Shown here: piece by piece, positions 57,301-64,000 of the stretch
Position numbering within the stretch: the stretch's first letter is position 1
Layout: every line of letters starts with the position of its first letter
Assembly (NCBI RefSeq): GCF_943914615.1
Contig: NZ_CALUCS010000001.1
Location: 62,001 to 126,000 of the forward strand
DNA: 64,000 nucleotides
DNA from: an uncultured Corynebacterium sp.
GTDB taxonomy: Bacteria; Actinomycetota; Actinomycetes; Mycobacteriales; Mycobacteriaceae
Reading direction: 5' to 3'
Program-made: the position numbers and the translations under genes
Notes under the pieces: model-generated
What the model saw: only the letters and a program-made list of their open reading frames with translations
Databases searched by the model: none
Told to the model about the DNA's origin: nothing

Positions 57301-58680
57301 GTGTTTAATCTTCCCGGAAAAAAGAAGCGGGGTAGCAAGTCGTCGCAGGTAGGAGACATTTCTGCGGCGCCGCAGGAATCTGTGGAGGGGCAGACGGGTA
57401 CAGAGGCGGCCGAGCAAGCCGGGCAGGCGGGTATAGAGGCAGCCGGGCAGGCAGCCGAAATCTCGGCAGCCGAGGCCTCGGCCGCCGAAGCCCCCAACCC
57501 CAACCAGGAGATCATCGAGCGCTGGGACCACCGCGCGGACCTCGCCTACCAGGCGGTTTACGAGCGCCACGCCAGCCGCCTCTGGGGCATCCCGCGCACC
57601 ACGCTGGGCGTTATCGCCTGGCCGCCGACCACTCGCGACCGGATGTTCGTCCGCTGGCACTACTGGTGGCAAGCTCACTACATCGACAACCTCATCGATG
57701 CCGCCATCCGCCGCCCCACCCGCTCCCGGATGGTCGCCATTCGCCGCCACCTCCGCGCCATGCGCATCCGCAACCTTCGCCCCCTGACCGCCAACCACTA
57801 CTACGACGACAAAGCGTGGCTGGCTCTGGCCCTACAGCGGGTGGCGAACACTCCGAAGATCCAGGAAAAACTCGGCACGCCTCGCGAGCTGGGACCTCTG
57901 GTGGAGAACATTTTCGAGGGTGTGGATAGCCTCACGGGCGTGTTGCCGTGGCGCACGCAGGAGACTTTCTACAACGTCCCCACCAACGGCCCTGCCGCCA
58001 TCCTCGCCGCGCGCAATGGCGATATCGAGACGGCGGAGCGCCTGATCGACTGGACCTTCGACAACCTCATTAACGAAGACGGCCTGGTCATGGATGGTAT
58101 CCACATGCGGATGGCCGGTCCGGAGCCCGTCACGGCGGTGCATCCTTATTGTCAGGGCGTGATGATCGGCGCGTGCGTGGAGCTCGCCCTCGCACGCAGG
58201 CGTGCAGCTGGGGTGGAGGATCGCACGGTTTCAGATGTGGGCGTCAAAGAGATAACCCGTGTTCATGGCCTGCTCCGCGCGATCGAGGTGCACCTTACCG
58301 ACCGCGATGGTGCGATCAATGCGCGCACTACGGGTGGTGACGGCGGACTGTTTAATGGCATTCTTGCTCGTTATCTTTCTCTTGTTGTTGAGTGCTTGCC
58401 GACGCCAGGTCGGCACGGCACGGAGGCTGTGGCTATAGCCCGGCGGATTGTGTTGGCGACAGCCGAGCAGGTGTGGCGTTTCCGCCTGGAGGTCGATGGG
58501 CTGCCGGTGTTCTCTGCCGATTGGTCGAAGGATGCGACGATGCCGCAGGCCGGTGGTTTGGTGGGGGCGACGATTGCGGGGGCGGTGGCGAGCTCCGATA
58601 TTGCGGAGCGGGATCTGTCCGTCCAGCTTTCCGGGTGGATGCTGATGGAGGCGGCGGCGCGCACCATCGCGGCGGAGTGA
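57301..58680 (+). CDS. Glycoside hydrolase family 76 (alpha-1,6-mannanase-like) protein
   Basis: This 459-residue protein has the GH76 (alpha/alpha)6 pattern. It includes RWHYWWQAHYIDNLIDAAIR and the catalytic Asp pair in ANHYYDDKAWLALALQR, then YNVPTNGPAAILAARNGD, NEDGLVMDGI, YCQGVMIGACVELALARRR and GDGGLFNGILARYL. It lacks a signal peptide. Instead it has about 60 Ala/Glu/Gln-rich residues after a basic start, so it may be cytoplasmic or exported by another route. GTG 57301 has GAGG 8 nt upstream. In mycolata GH76 homologues are linked to lipoarabinomannan/mannan metabolism; that role is inferred. Confidence 0.85.
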   Translation: MFNLPGKKKRGSKSSQVGDISAAPQESVEGQTGTEAAEQAGQAGIEAAGQAAEISAAEASAAEAPNPNQEIIERWDHRADLAYQAVYERHASRLWGIPRTTLGVIAWPPTTRDRMFVRWHYWWQAHYIDNLIDAAIRRPTRSRMVAIRRHLRAMRIRNLRPLTANHYYDDKAWLALALQRVANTPKIQEKLGTPRELGPLVENIFEGVDSLTGVLPWRTQETFYNVPTNGPAAILAARNGDIETAERLIDWTFDNLINEDGLVMDGIHMRMAGPEPVTAVHPYCQGVMIGACVELALARRRAAGVEDRTVSDVGVKEITRVHGLLRAIEVHLTDRDGAINARTTGGDGGLFNGILARYLSLVVECLPTPGRHGTEAVAIARRIVLATAEQVWRFRLEVDGLPVFSADWSKDATMPQAGGLVGATIAGAVASSDIAERDLSVQLSGWMLMEAAARTIAAE

Positions 58681-58867
58681 CGCTCGAGTGGTGGGCGAGT
58701 AGCGAGAGACGGGTAGACGAGCGGCGAGGGGGGGGGCAGCGTGCAGAGAGGGCACATGGACATAAGGGGGAGTGCTCGCCAGAGTGACTGCACGGCGTTG
58801 AATTTGTGGGCATAATTGTGGACGGAGACTTACCTGCCCTATTCCAAGGAATTGAAGGAGCATCGAA

Positions 58868-59902
58868 ATGCCTATTGCAACCCCCGACGTCTACCGCGAC
58901 ATGCTGGATAATGCGAAGGAGAACGGCTTCGCATACCCCGCCATTAACTGCACCTCTTCCGAGACCATCAATGCTGCTCTGAAGGGCTTTGCGGATGCGG
59001 AGTCCGACGGCATCATCCAGTTCTCCACCGGTGGTGCCCAGTTCGGTTCCGGCCTGGCTGTGAAGAACATGGTTGCAGGTGCGGAGGCCCTGGCTGCGTT
59101 TGCTCACCAGGCTGCTAAGCACTACGGCGTGAACGTTGCTCTGCACACCGACCACTGCCAGAAGGAAGTTCTGGACGAGTACGTCCGCCCGCTGATGGAG
59201 ATCTCCCGCAAGCGCGTGGAGGCCGGCGAGAACCCGCTGTTCCAGTCCCACATGTGGGACGGCTCCGCTATCCCGATCGACGAGAACCTGGAGATTGCTA
59301 AGGATCTGCTGGCTGACGCCCAGAAGGCCAACATCATCCTCGAAGTGGAGATCGGCGTTGTCGGTGGCGAGGAAGACGGCGTGGAGGCCAAGGCCGGCGC
59401 TAACCTGTACACCACCGAAGAGGACTTCGCTAAGACCGTTGATGCTCTGGGCACCGGCGAGCACGGCCGCTACCTGCTGGCCGCTACCTTCGGCAACGTC
59501 CACGGCGTGTACAAGCCGGGCAACGTGAAGCTGCGCCCGGAGGTGCTGGACATGGGCCAGAAGGTCGCCGCCCGCAAGCTCGGCCTTGACGAGGGCGCCC
59601 AGCCGTTCGACTTCGTCTTCCACGGCGGCTCCGGCTCCGAGAAGGAGAAGATCGAGGAGGCCCTGCGTTACGGCGTGATCAAGATGAACGTGGATACGGA
59701 CACCCAGTACGCCTTCACCAACCCGGTTGCCCGCCACATGTTCACCAACTTCGACGGTGTGCTGAAGATCGATGGCGAGGTCGGTAACAAGAAGGTTTAC
59801 GACCCGCGCTCCTACCTGAAGCAGGCTGAGGAGGCCATGTCCGTCCGCGTGGTGGAGGCCTGCAATGACCTGCACTCCGCTGGCACTTCCGTCGCTAAGT
59901 AG
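58868..59902 (+). CDS. fda: Fructose-bisphosphate aldolase, class II
   Basis: This zinc-dependent glycolytic/gluconeogenic aldolase has 344 residues. The metal site is NVALHTDHCQKEVLDEYVRP near residue 110, with further zinc ligands in the EVEIGVVGGEEDG glutamate loop and the histidine of FGNVHGVYKPGNVKL. FHGGSGSEKEKIEEAL and KMNVDTDTQYAFT bind phosphate. AGGAGC precedes the ATG. Very regular GC-rich codon use suggests high expression. DUF3151 follows directly, as in mycobacteria. Confidence 0.97.
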   Translation: MPIATPDVYRDMLDNAKENGFAYPAINCTSSETINAALKGFADAESDGIIQFSTGGAQFGSGLAVKNMVAGAEALAAFAHQAAKHYGVNVALHTDHCQKEVLDEYVRPLMEISRKRVEAGENPLFQSHMWDGSAIPIDENLEIAKDLLADAQKANIILEVEIGVVGGEEDGVEAKAGANLYTTEEDFAKTVDALGTGEHGRYLLAATFGNVHGVYKPGNVKLRPEVLDMGQKVAARKLGLDEGAQPFDFVFHGGSGSEKEKIEEALRYGVIKMNVDTDTQYAFTNPVARHMFTNFDGVLKIDGEVGNKKVYDPRSYLKQAEEAMSVRVVEACNDLHSAGTSVAK

Positions 59903-59916
59903 GTTTCGCTAGCACG

Positions 59917-60444
59917 ATGGCAGAACAGATTCGTCACAGTCGAGACCTCTTCGGCGCGGAGCACCCGGAGGTGCGTCTACCGCAGGAGCTAGCAAGCTCC
60001 ATTCCGGCGGAGGGTGCTGCCGGTGCCGGCGCGGCGCAGTCGCGTGAGTCGCTGGAGGCCGCGGTCTCGGAGAACCTGAAGGATTCCGGCGCATGGGCCG
60101 CCTTGGCCGAGGTGCTGCTGGCCGAAGGCCAGCCAGTGCAGGCCTACGCTTGCGCCCGCACCGGCTACCACCGTGGCCTGGACGCCCTGCGTGGCAATGG
60201 TTGGCGCGGAACCGGCCCGGTCCCGTGGAGCCACGAGCCGAACCAGGGTGTGCTCCGCGCCATTGGCGCGCTGGTGCAGACCGCCCGCGCCCTCGGCGAG
60301 GACGACGAGGTCGTGCGCTGCCTGAACCTGCTACACGACTGCGACCCGGCGGCAGCCCCAGCCCTGGGGCTGGACGGCTCCGGCAAGAAGGCCGAGTCCA
60401 AGCCAATCACCGAACCCGGCGTCACCCCGCCCGCCGAGGGCTAA
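59917..60444 (+). CDS. DUF3151 family protein
   Basis: This 175-residue protein, starting MAEQIRHSRDLFGAEHPEVRLP, is helical, TPR-like and cytoplasmic. It has AWAALAEVLLAEGQPVQAYACARTGYHRGLDALRGNGWRGTGPVPWSHEPNQGVLRAI as the family core. It lies 14 bp after fda, an arrangement kept in actinobacteria. The function is unknown; a link to aldolase is only positional. Confidence 0.85.
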   Translation: MAEQIRHSRDLFGAEHPEVRLPQELASSIPAEGAAGAGAAQSRESLEAAVSENLKDSGAWAALAEVLLAEGQPVQAYACARTGYHRGLDALRGNGWRGTGPVPWSHEPNQGVLRAIGALVQTARALGEDDEVVRCLNLLHDCDPAAAPALGLDGSGKKAESKPITEPGVTPPAEG

Positions 60445-60461
60445 CCCGTGTCTGAACGGAA

Positions 60462-61406
60462 ATGAACCAACGCCGTTCTTTCTCTCTGCCGGCCCCTAGC
60501 CGCGGGGTGAACCGGAACCTTTGCATCGCCACGCTGGTTGTGGCGATCTTCTGGATGTCCAGTATCCTCTGGCCTGCGGAGCCCACCGCCGGCTGGCCTT
60601 TCGTGGCCGAAATGCAGGCCAGCGCGTGGGTTGCCGGTGTGCTTGCCGCGGCGGGTATCGGCATCCTCCGTTCGGTACGCCGCGCGGCGCTATGCGCGGC
60701 GTTAGCCCTGCTGGCGGTCTTGATCGTCCCGCGCGTACCGGCGCCCAATTTTTCGGACGCCACCAACCCCACCCGCGTATTCTCCCTGAACACCTACTGG
60801 GGCAAGGCCGATGATAAGCGGATTGCGCGTGCCATCGATGATCTCAAACCGGATGTGGTTTTCCTCCTGGAGACGAACGCGGAGGAGGTTAGCAGCGTGG
60901 CGGACAAGACCGGCTATCTCCCTATGACCCAGCCGCGACCTGGCAACGATCGGGCGGATAATGTTGTGGCGCTCGTGTCGGCGTCATATAAAGAGAAAAC
61001 AGGGGCGCACGGCAACATGGTCCGTGGGCTTACTCGCTTCCAAACCCCGCGCGTGAACGCGCCGCTGCACGGCAACAGCGAGTTCGTGGGCGTGCATGCG
61101 GTAGCGCCGGCGAAGGACGACCGGCCTGCGTGGGAGCGCGACCTGGCGAACCTTAGCGAGTGGGCGAACTCCCGGCGCCACCTGGTGCTGGCAGGCGACT
61201 TCAACGCAACGCGCAGCCACCCGCGCTACCGCGACTTCGAGCTCAGCGACTGCACGGGGCACTTGGCGCACACCCCAACGTGGCCGGCGGTGTTCCCGGT
61301 GATTCGGCTGGATCACATCATGACCACCGGCGAGTGCCTGGGTGGTGGTACGAAGCGGATTCTGGGTACTGACCATCTGGGCGTGTGGGCGGACGTAACC
61401 ACCTAA
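60462..61406 (+). CDS. Membrane-anchored endonuclease/exonuclease/phosphatase-family protein
   Basis: This 314-residue protein has three N-terminal hydrophobic segments (residues 19-38, 52-68 and 75-90), then an EEP catalytic domain facing outside. Catalytic residues appear in TRVFSLNTYWGKA, VVFLLETNAEE, LVLAGDFNATRSHPRYRDF, RLDHIMT and GTDHLGVWADV. Family members cleave phosphodiesters in nucleic acids, inositol phosphates or phospholipids. The membrane anchor favours an extracellular substrate. It lies 17 bp after DUF3151. Its stop codon forms part of the next promoter. Confidence 0.85.
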   Translation: MNQRRSFSLPAPSRGVNRNLCIATLVVAIFWMSSILWPAEPTAGWPFVAEMQASAWVAGVLAAAGIGILRSVRRAALCAALALLAVLIVPRVPAPNFSDATNPTRVFSLNTYWGKADDKRIARAIDDLKPDVVFLLETNAEEVSSVADKTGYLPMTQPRPGNDRADNVVALVSASYKEKTGAHGNMVRGLTRFQTPRVNAPLHGNSEFVGVHAVAPAKDDRPAWERDLANLSEWANSRRHLVLAGDFNATRSHPRYRDFELSDCTGHLAHTPTWPAVFPVIRLDHIMTTGECLGGGTKRILGTDHLGVWADVTT

Positions 61407-61409
61407 ACT
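61404..61409 (+). promoter_or_regulatory. -10 box overlapping a stop codon
   Basis: TAAACT includes the TAA stop of the EEP gene and lies exactly 7 nt before ATG 61417, giving a leaderless transcript. Confidence 0.5.
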
Positions 61410-61416
61410 GGCGGGC

Positions 61417-62655
61417 ATGGCAGAACCACAACCGCGGCCCCGGACCGCGAAAGAGATGTGGGGCGAGCCGGCCAACCGCCTGCGCCCCGGAGTGCGCGCT
61501 GCAGCCCGGAACCTGCGCCGCATCGCGCCGGTGCAGGGAGCGATCCGTGTGCGCGAAGGGATAGTCTTCGCCATCCAGTGCGCCATCGGCGCGGGGCTGG
61601 CGCTGCTCATCGCTGAGCAGATTTTCGGCCACCAACAGGCTTTCTTCGCACCCATCGCGGCGGTGCTGAGCCTGGGTGTGAGCGCCGGCAAGCGCTTGCG
61701 GCGTGGCTTCGAGCTGGTGCTGGGTGCCTCCGTGGGCGTTGGTATCGGCGACCTGGTGATCAGCAACATTGGTAGCGGATACTGGCAGGTCTCCGTGGTG
61801 GTACTGTTTGCCATCATGGTGGCGACGTTCGTGGACAAGTCGGTCTCCGTGGCTTTCCAGGCTGCAAGTTCCGCGGTGCTGGTGGCGACGATCCTGCCGC
61901 CGGGGTCTTCTGGTTCGTGGGACCGCATGATCGATGCCCTGATCGGTGGTGTGATTGGCATTTTGGTGCTGGCGCTGGTGCCGAACTCCCCGCTGCGCCC
62001 GGCTCGGCGGGAGGTCTCCACGCTGATTTCCAAGGCATCGCTGGTGCTGGACGATGTGGCGCAGGGGATGGAGGAGCGCGACACGGCGAAGATCACCAAG
62101 GCCCTGGAGATCGCCCGTGGCACCCAGACCTACGTGAATGCGCTGCTGACGAACGTGGGTGGAGGCTCGGAGGTCGTGGCCGTCTCGCCGATTTATTGGA
62201 CGGCCCGGCGGCATGCGAAGTCGATGAACCGCATCCTGGTGCCCGTGGATAACGTGATGCGCAATGCGCGCGTGCTGGCGCGCCGGGCGGAGATCATGAT
62301 GCTGGACGAGATCGAACCGCCGGAGGAGATGACCGAGCTGATGCGTGGGATCTCTAACGAGCTGGGCCAGCTGGGTGCGTTGTTCGCCGAGGGCGGTACA
62401 CGCGGCACCCGCGACGAGGCGGTGGAGATCCCGGAGATTGTGCGTGCCCTGCAGAAACTCGCCGCGGAGGCGGACCTGGCCATCGCGGATGGTACGGGCT
62501 TGTCGGGCACGGTGGTGCTGGCGCAGTGCCGCTCGATTATCGTTGACGCCCTGCAGGTCTGTGGCTATTCGCGTGAGTCGGCTATGGCGTTTCTGCGGCC
62601 GACGGTGGATAGGCCGTGGCAGCCGCCGGAGGTGTGGGACGAGCTGGGGGAATAG
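61417..62655 (+). CDS. FUSC/aromatic acid exporter-like membrane protein
   Basis: This 412-residue protein has six hydrophobic helices at about residues 45-185 (GIVFAIQCAIGAGLALLIAEQIFGHQQAFFAPIAAVLSLG, then RLRRGFELVLGASVGVGIGDLV), the FUSC pattern with the GxRGxxR-like turn. About 220 cytoplasmic, helical residues follow. Similar proteins export aromatic acids or are of unknown role. It is transcribed from a -10 box lying across the previous stop codon and is probably also read through from fda. Confidence 0.82.
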   Translation: MAEPQPRPRTAKEMWGEPANRLRPGVRAAARNLRRIAPVQGAIRVREGIVFAIQCAIGAGLALLIAEQIFGHQQAFFAPIAAVLSLGVSAGKRLRRGFELVLGASVGVGIGDLVISNIGSGYWQVSVVVLFAIMVATFVDKSVSVAFQAASSAVLVATILPPGSSGSWDRMIDALIGGVIGILVLALVPNSPLRPARREVSTLISKASLVLDDVAQGMEERDTAKITKALEIARGTQTYVNALLTNVGGGSEVVAVSPIYWTARRHAKSMNRILVPVDNVMRNARVLARRAEIMMLDEIEPPEEMTELMRGISNELGQLGALFAEGGTRGTRDEAVEIPEIVRALQKLAAEADLAIADGTGLSGTVVLAQCRSIIVDALQVCGYSRESAMAFLRPTVDRPWQPPEVWDELGE

Positions 62656-62673
62656 GCGGGGCTACGAGTGGAA

Positions 62674-62726
62674 CCTTAAGAGTGGCGATAGTAGATTCTT
62701 AAGGAAGTTGGGGAATTGTTCCCCAC
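62674..62726. repeat. Two inverted repeats before the Rib-domain gene
   Basis: CCTTAAGA and TCTTAAGG (62674-62681 and 62697-62704) flank 15 bp. TGGGGAA-TTG-TTCCCCA follows at 62709-62725. They could be a terminator for the FUSC gene, operators for the surface protein, or both; no strong T-run follows. Confidence 0.5.
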
Positions 62727-62767
62727 CACGACTTAATGTTGTCTCGCTCTACTTTGAGGTATCTCTT

Positions 62768-64000
62768 ATGATGTTTCTCCGTTCCCGCCGCACGATGACT
62801 GCTGTTGCGGCTGCCGCCAGCCTGGTTCTGACCGCCACGGCTGTCCCTAACTCCCCGTTCTCTCCGGTAGCTGCCCAGGCCGCCACGGCCAACAAGACGC
62901 AGGATACGAGCCTGGATTATCGATGCAATGTTTTTGCCGGTGGCGGTATCGGCAACGTGAATTATGACCTCTCGACGGGATTCCATGTGACGATGCCGGA
63001 GAGCGTTAGCGCTGGCGAAGAGGTAGATGTCACCGTAAAAATCGATTCCTTGCAAATCAATAATGAACAGGCTGGTTCTGTGGGGGGACAGCCGAGTTTC
63101 GAAGAGGGAAACACAAAAGGTAATAGGATCCGGTTCCACATTCCGGAAGATGTCGAGCTCGTTGATTCCAACCTAAACGCTACGCTGAACAATCACGTAC
63201 TTGACGTCAATGGCATGATGCAGCCAAGCAAGAAAGGCAGCTTGGTCACCATCGCATTCAAGGAGCTAAAGCTTAAGCTGAAGCCAAAGAAGGCGGGTAC
63301 GGTAACACTTCAAACCCCGAAGAAGTTCCCGAAGCTGGATGATAAGGGACGTGTCGTCCACAGCAATATGGTTTGGGGGCAGGGAATTGCTGGAAAAGTC
63401 CTTTGGAAAACTCCTGGCCTGAAGGTCACCTGCATGACCGACCAATACAAGCCGCTGGGTGCCACCGAGGTTAAGCCGTACTCTGATGCTTTGGAGCCCA
63501 AGTACTCCAATGTGACCGTGAAACAGCAGGATGCTGCTACCGCGAAGAATTCTGCGCAGGCACCGGCTGGCACCACCTACGCCAAGGGGGCCAACGCTCC
63601 GGAGTGGGCGACCGTCGCCAAGGACGGCACCGTCACTGTCAAGCCGGGCCTGGACGTAAAGCCCGGCGACTACACTGTCCCGGTCGTTGTCACCTACCCG
63701 GACTCTTCTGCTGACAACGCCGTTGTGAATGTGACAGTGAAGGAAAAGCCTCTGGCGGAACAGCACGATCCGCAGTACGCTGATGTGACTGTTAAGCAGC
63801 TGGATGAGGAGACTGTCGAGGCTCCAAAGGATATTGCCGAGGGCGCAACTTTTGCAGCTGGAGAAAATGCACCGGACTGGGCCACCGTTGCTGAAGATGG
63901 CACCGTTACCGTAAAGCCCAGCCGGGAAGTGAAGCCGGGCGACTACACTGTTCCGGTTGTTGTCAGCTACCCGGACGAATCCAAGGGCGACACTGTGGTT
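62768..64000 (+). CDS. Secreted Rib/alpha-like-domain surface protein (3' end outside window)
   Basis: The frame is open to the window end (411 codons). It starts MMFLRSRRTMTAVAAAASLVLTATAVPNSPF, a Sec signal peptide probably cut near AQA. Residues 45-230 form an N-terminal domain with two cysteines (YRCNVFAGG and LKVTCMTDQ), of the kind that precedes Rib repeats in corynebacterial surface proteins. Two Rib/alpha-like repeats follow, each containing GTVTVKP, KPGDYTVPVVV and YPD, with WATVAKDG or WATVAEDG. GAGGT lies 7 nt before the ATG. Further repeats and a wall or membrane anchor are expected beyond the window. Adhesion or surface display is inferred. Confidence 0.88.
   Translation, partial: MMFLRSRRTMTAVAAAASLVLTATAVPNSPFSPVAAQAATANKTQDTSLDYRCNVFAGGGIGNVNYDLSTGFHVTMPESVSAGEEVDVTVKIDSLQINNEQAGSVGGQPSFEEGNTKGNRIRFHIPEDVELVDSNLNATLNNHVLDVNGMMQPSKKGSLVTIAFKELKLKLKPKKAGTVTLQTPKKFPKLDDKGRVVHSNMVWGQGIAGKVLWKTPGLKVTCMTDQYKPLGATEVKPYSDALEPKYSNVTVKQQDAATAKNSAQAPAGTTYAKGANAPEWATVAKDGTVTVKPGLDVKPGDYTVPVVVTYPDSSADNAVVNVTVKEKPLAEQHDPQYADVTVKQLDEETVEAPKDIAEGATFAAGENAPDWATVAEDGTVTVKPSREVKPGDYTVPVVVSYPDESKGDTVV

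Overview
The window is a stretch of actinobacterial chromosome of roughly 60 % G+C, almost certainly from a Corynebacterium. The signs are an HspR/HAIR-controlled dnaK-grpE and dnaJ-hspR pair and clpB, a DUF222-HNH (13E12-type) gene, many promoters of the corynebacterial TANNNT type placed for leaderless translation, short Ala-rich secreted proteins, a Rib/alpha-like surface protein and a GH76 enzyme. I cannot name the species from sequence alone; lipophilic pathogens of the C. jeikeium/C. urealyticum group are a guess.

Layout. 1-7 kb: end of a VanW-family protein, two tandem small secreted paralogues, UDP-glucose dehydrogenase, dCTP deaminase, an alanine-type aminotransferase and a Pro/Gly-rich membrane protein. 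7-11 kb: a large membrane Fe-S reductase with a very long Ala-Pro-Gly tail. 12-19 kb: the heat-shock genes, with dnaK-grpE separated from dnaJ-hspR by an HNH gene and an unknown gene. 19-26 kb: an amino-acid antiporter, then a luciferase-like monooxygenase gene cut in two by a 3.7-kb acquired segment. That segment carries TetR, an MFS exporter, an RraA-like protein, and wrecks of PhzF and LysE genes, and is bracketed by an 8-bp direct repeat. 26-32 kb: SulP transporter, Ogt, a DUF1023 hydrolase with a small partner, a nitrilase-like protein and a flavohaemoglobin-like reductase. 32-40 kb: a likely glutarate-type catabolic unit (class III CoA-transferase, glutaryl-CoA dehydrogenase, IclR regulator, three-gene TRAP transporter), interrupted by a NYN-domain gene and an orphan. 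40-48 kb: clpB, repeat-rich DNA, GltS, a Ser-substituted rhodanese, a His-less EIIA-like protein, a small membrane protein and an SDR. 48-56 kb: a tandem glycine riboswitch and gcvP-gcvT-gcvH, then an acidic membrane protein, pyrE and a SpoU methyltransferase. 57-64 kb: more repeats, a GH76 protein, class II aldolase, DUF3151, an EEP-family protein, a FUSC exporter and a truncated Rib-domain surface protein.

How parts work together. HspR probably represses dnaK, dnaJ-hspR and clpB through five HAIR inverted repeats. In clpB and dnaJ the right half-site overlaps a TAGACT -10 box. Glycine sensed by the riboswitch should switch on glycine cleavage. A shared 15-bp box upstream of gcdH and the TRAP operon suggests common control of dicarboxylate uptake and breakdown.

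The most unusual signals are not genes. One is a family of three exactly 124-bp intergenic elements whose ends are inverted repeats and whose arms changed sequence while staying self-complementary. Another is a recurring GGCGTCA plus A/T-rich motif that appears to force rare codons inside otherwise GC-rich genes.
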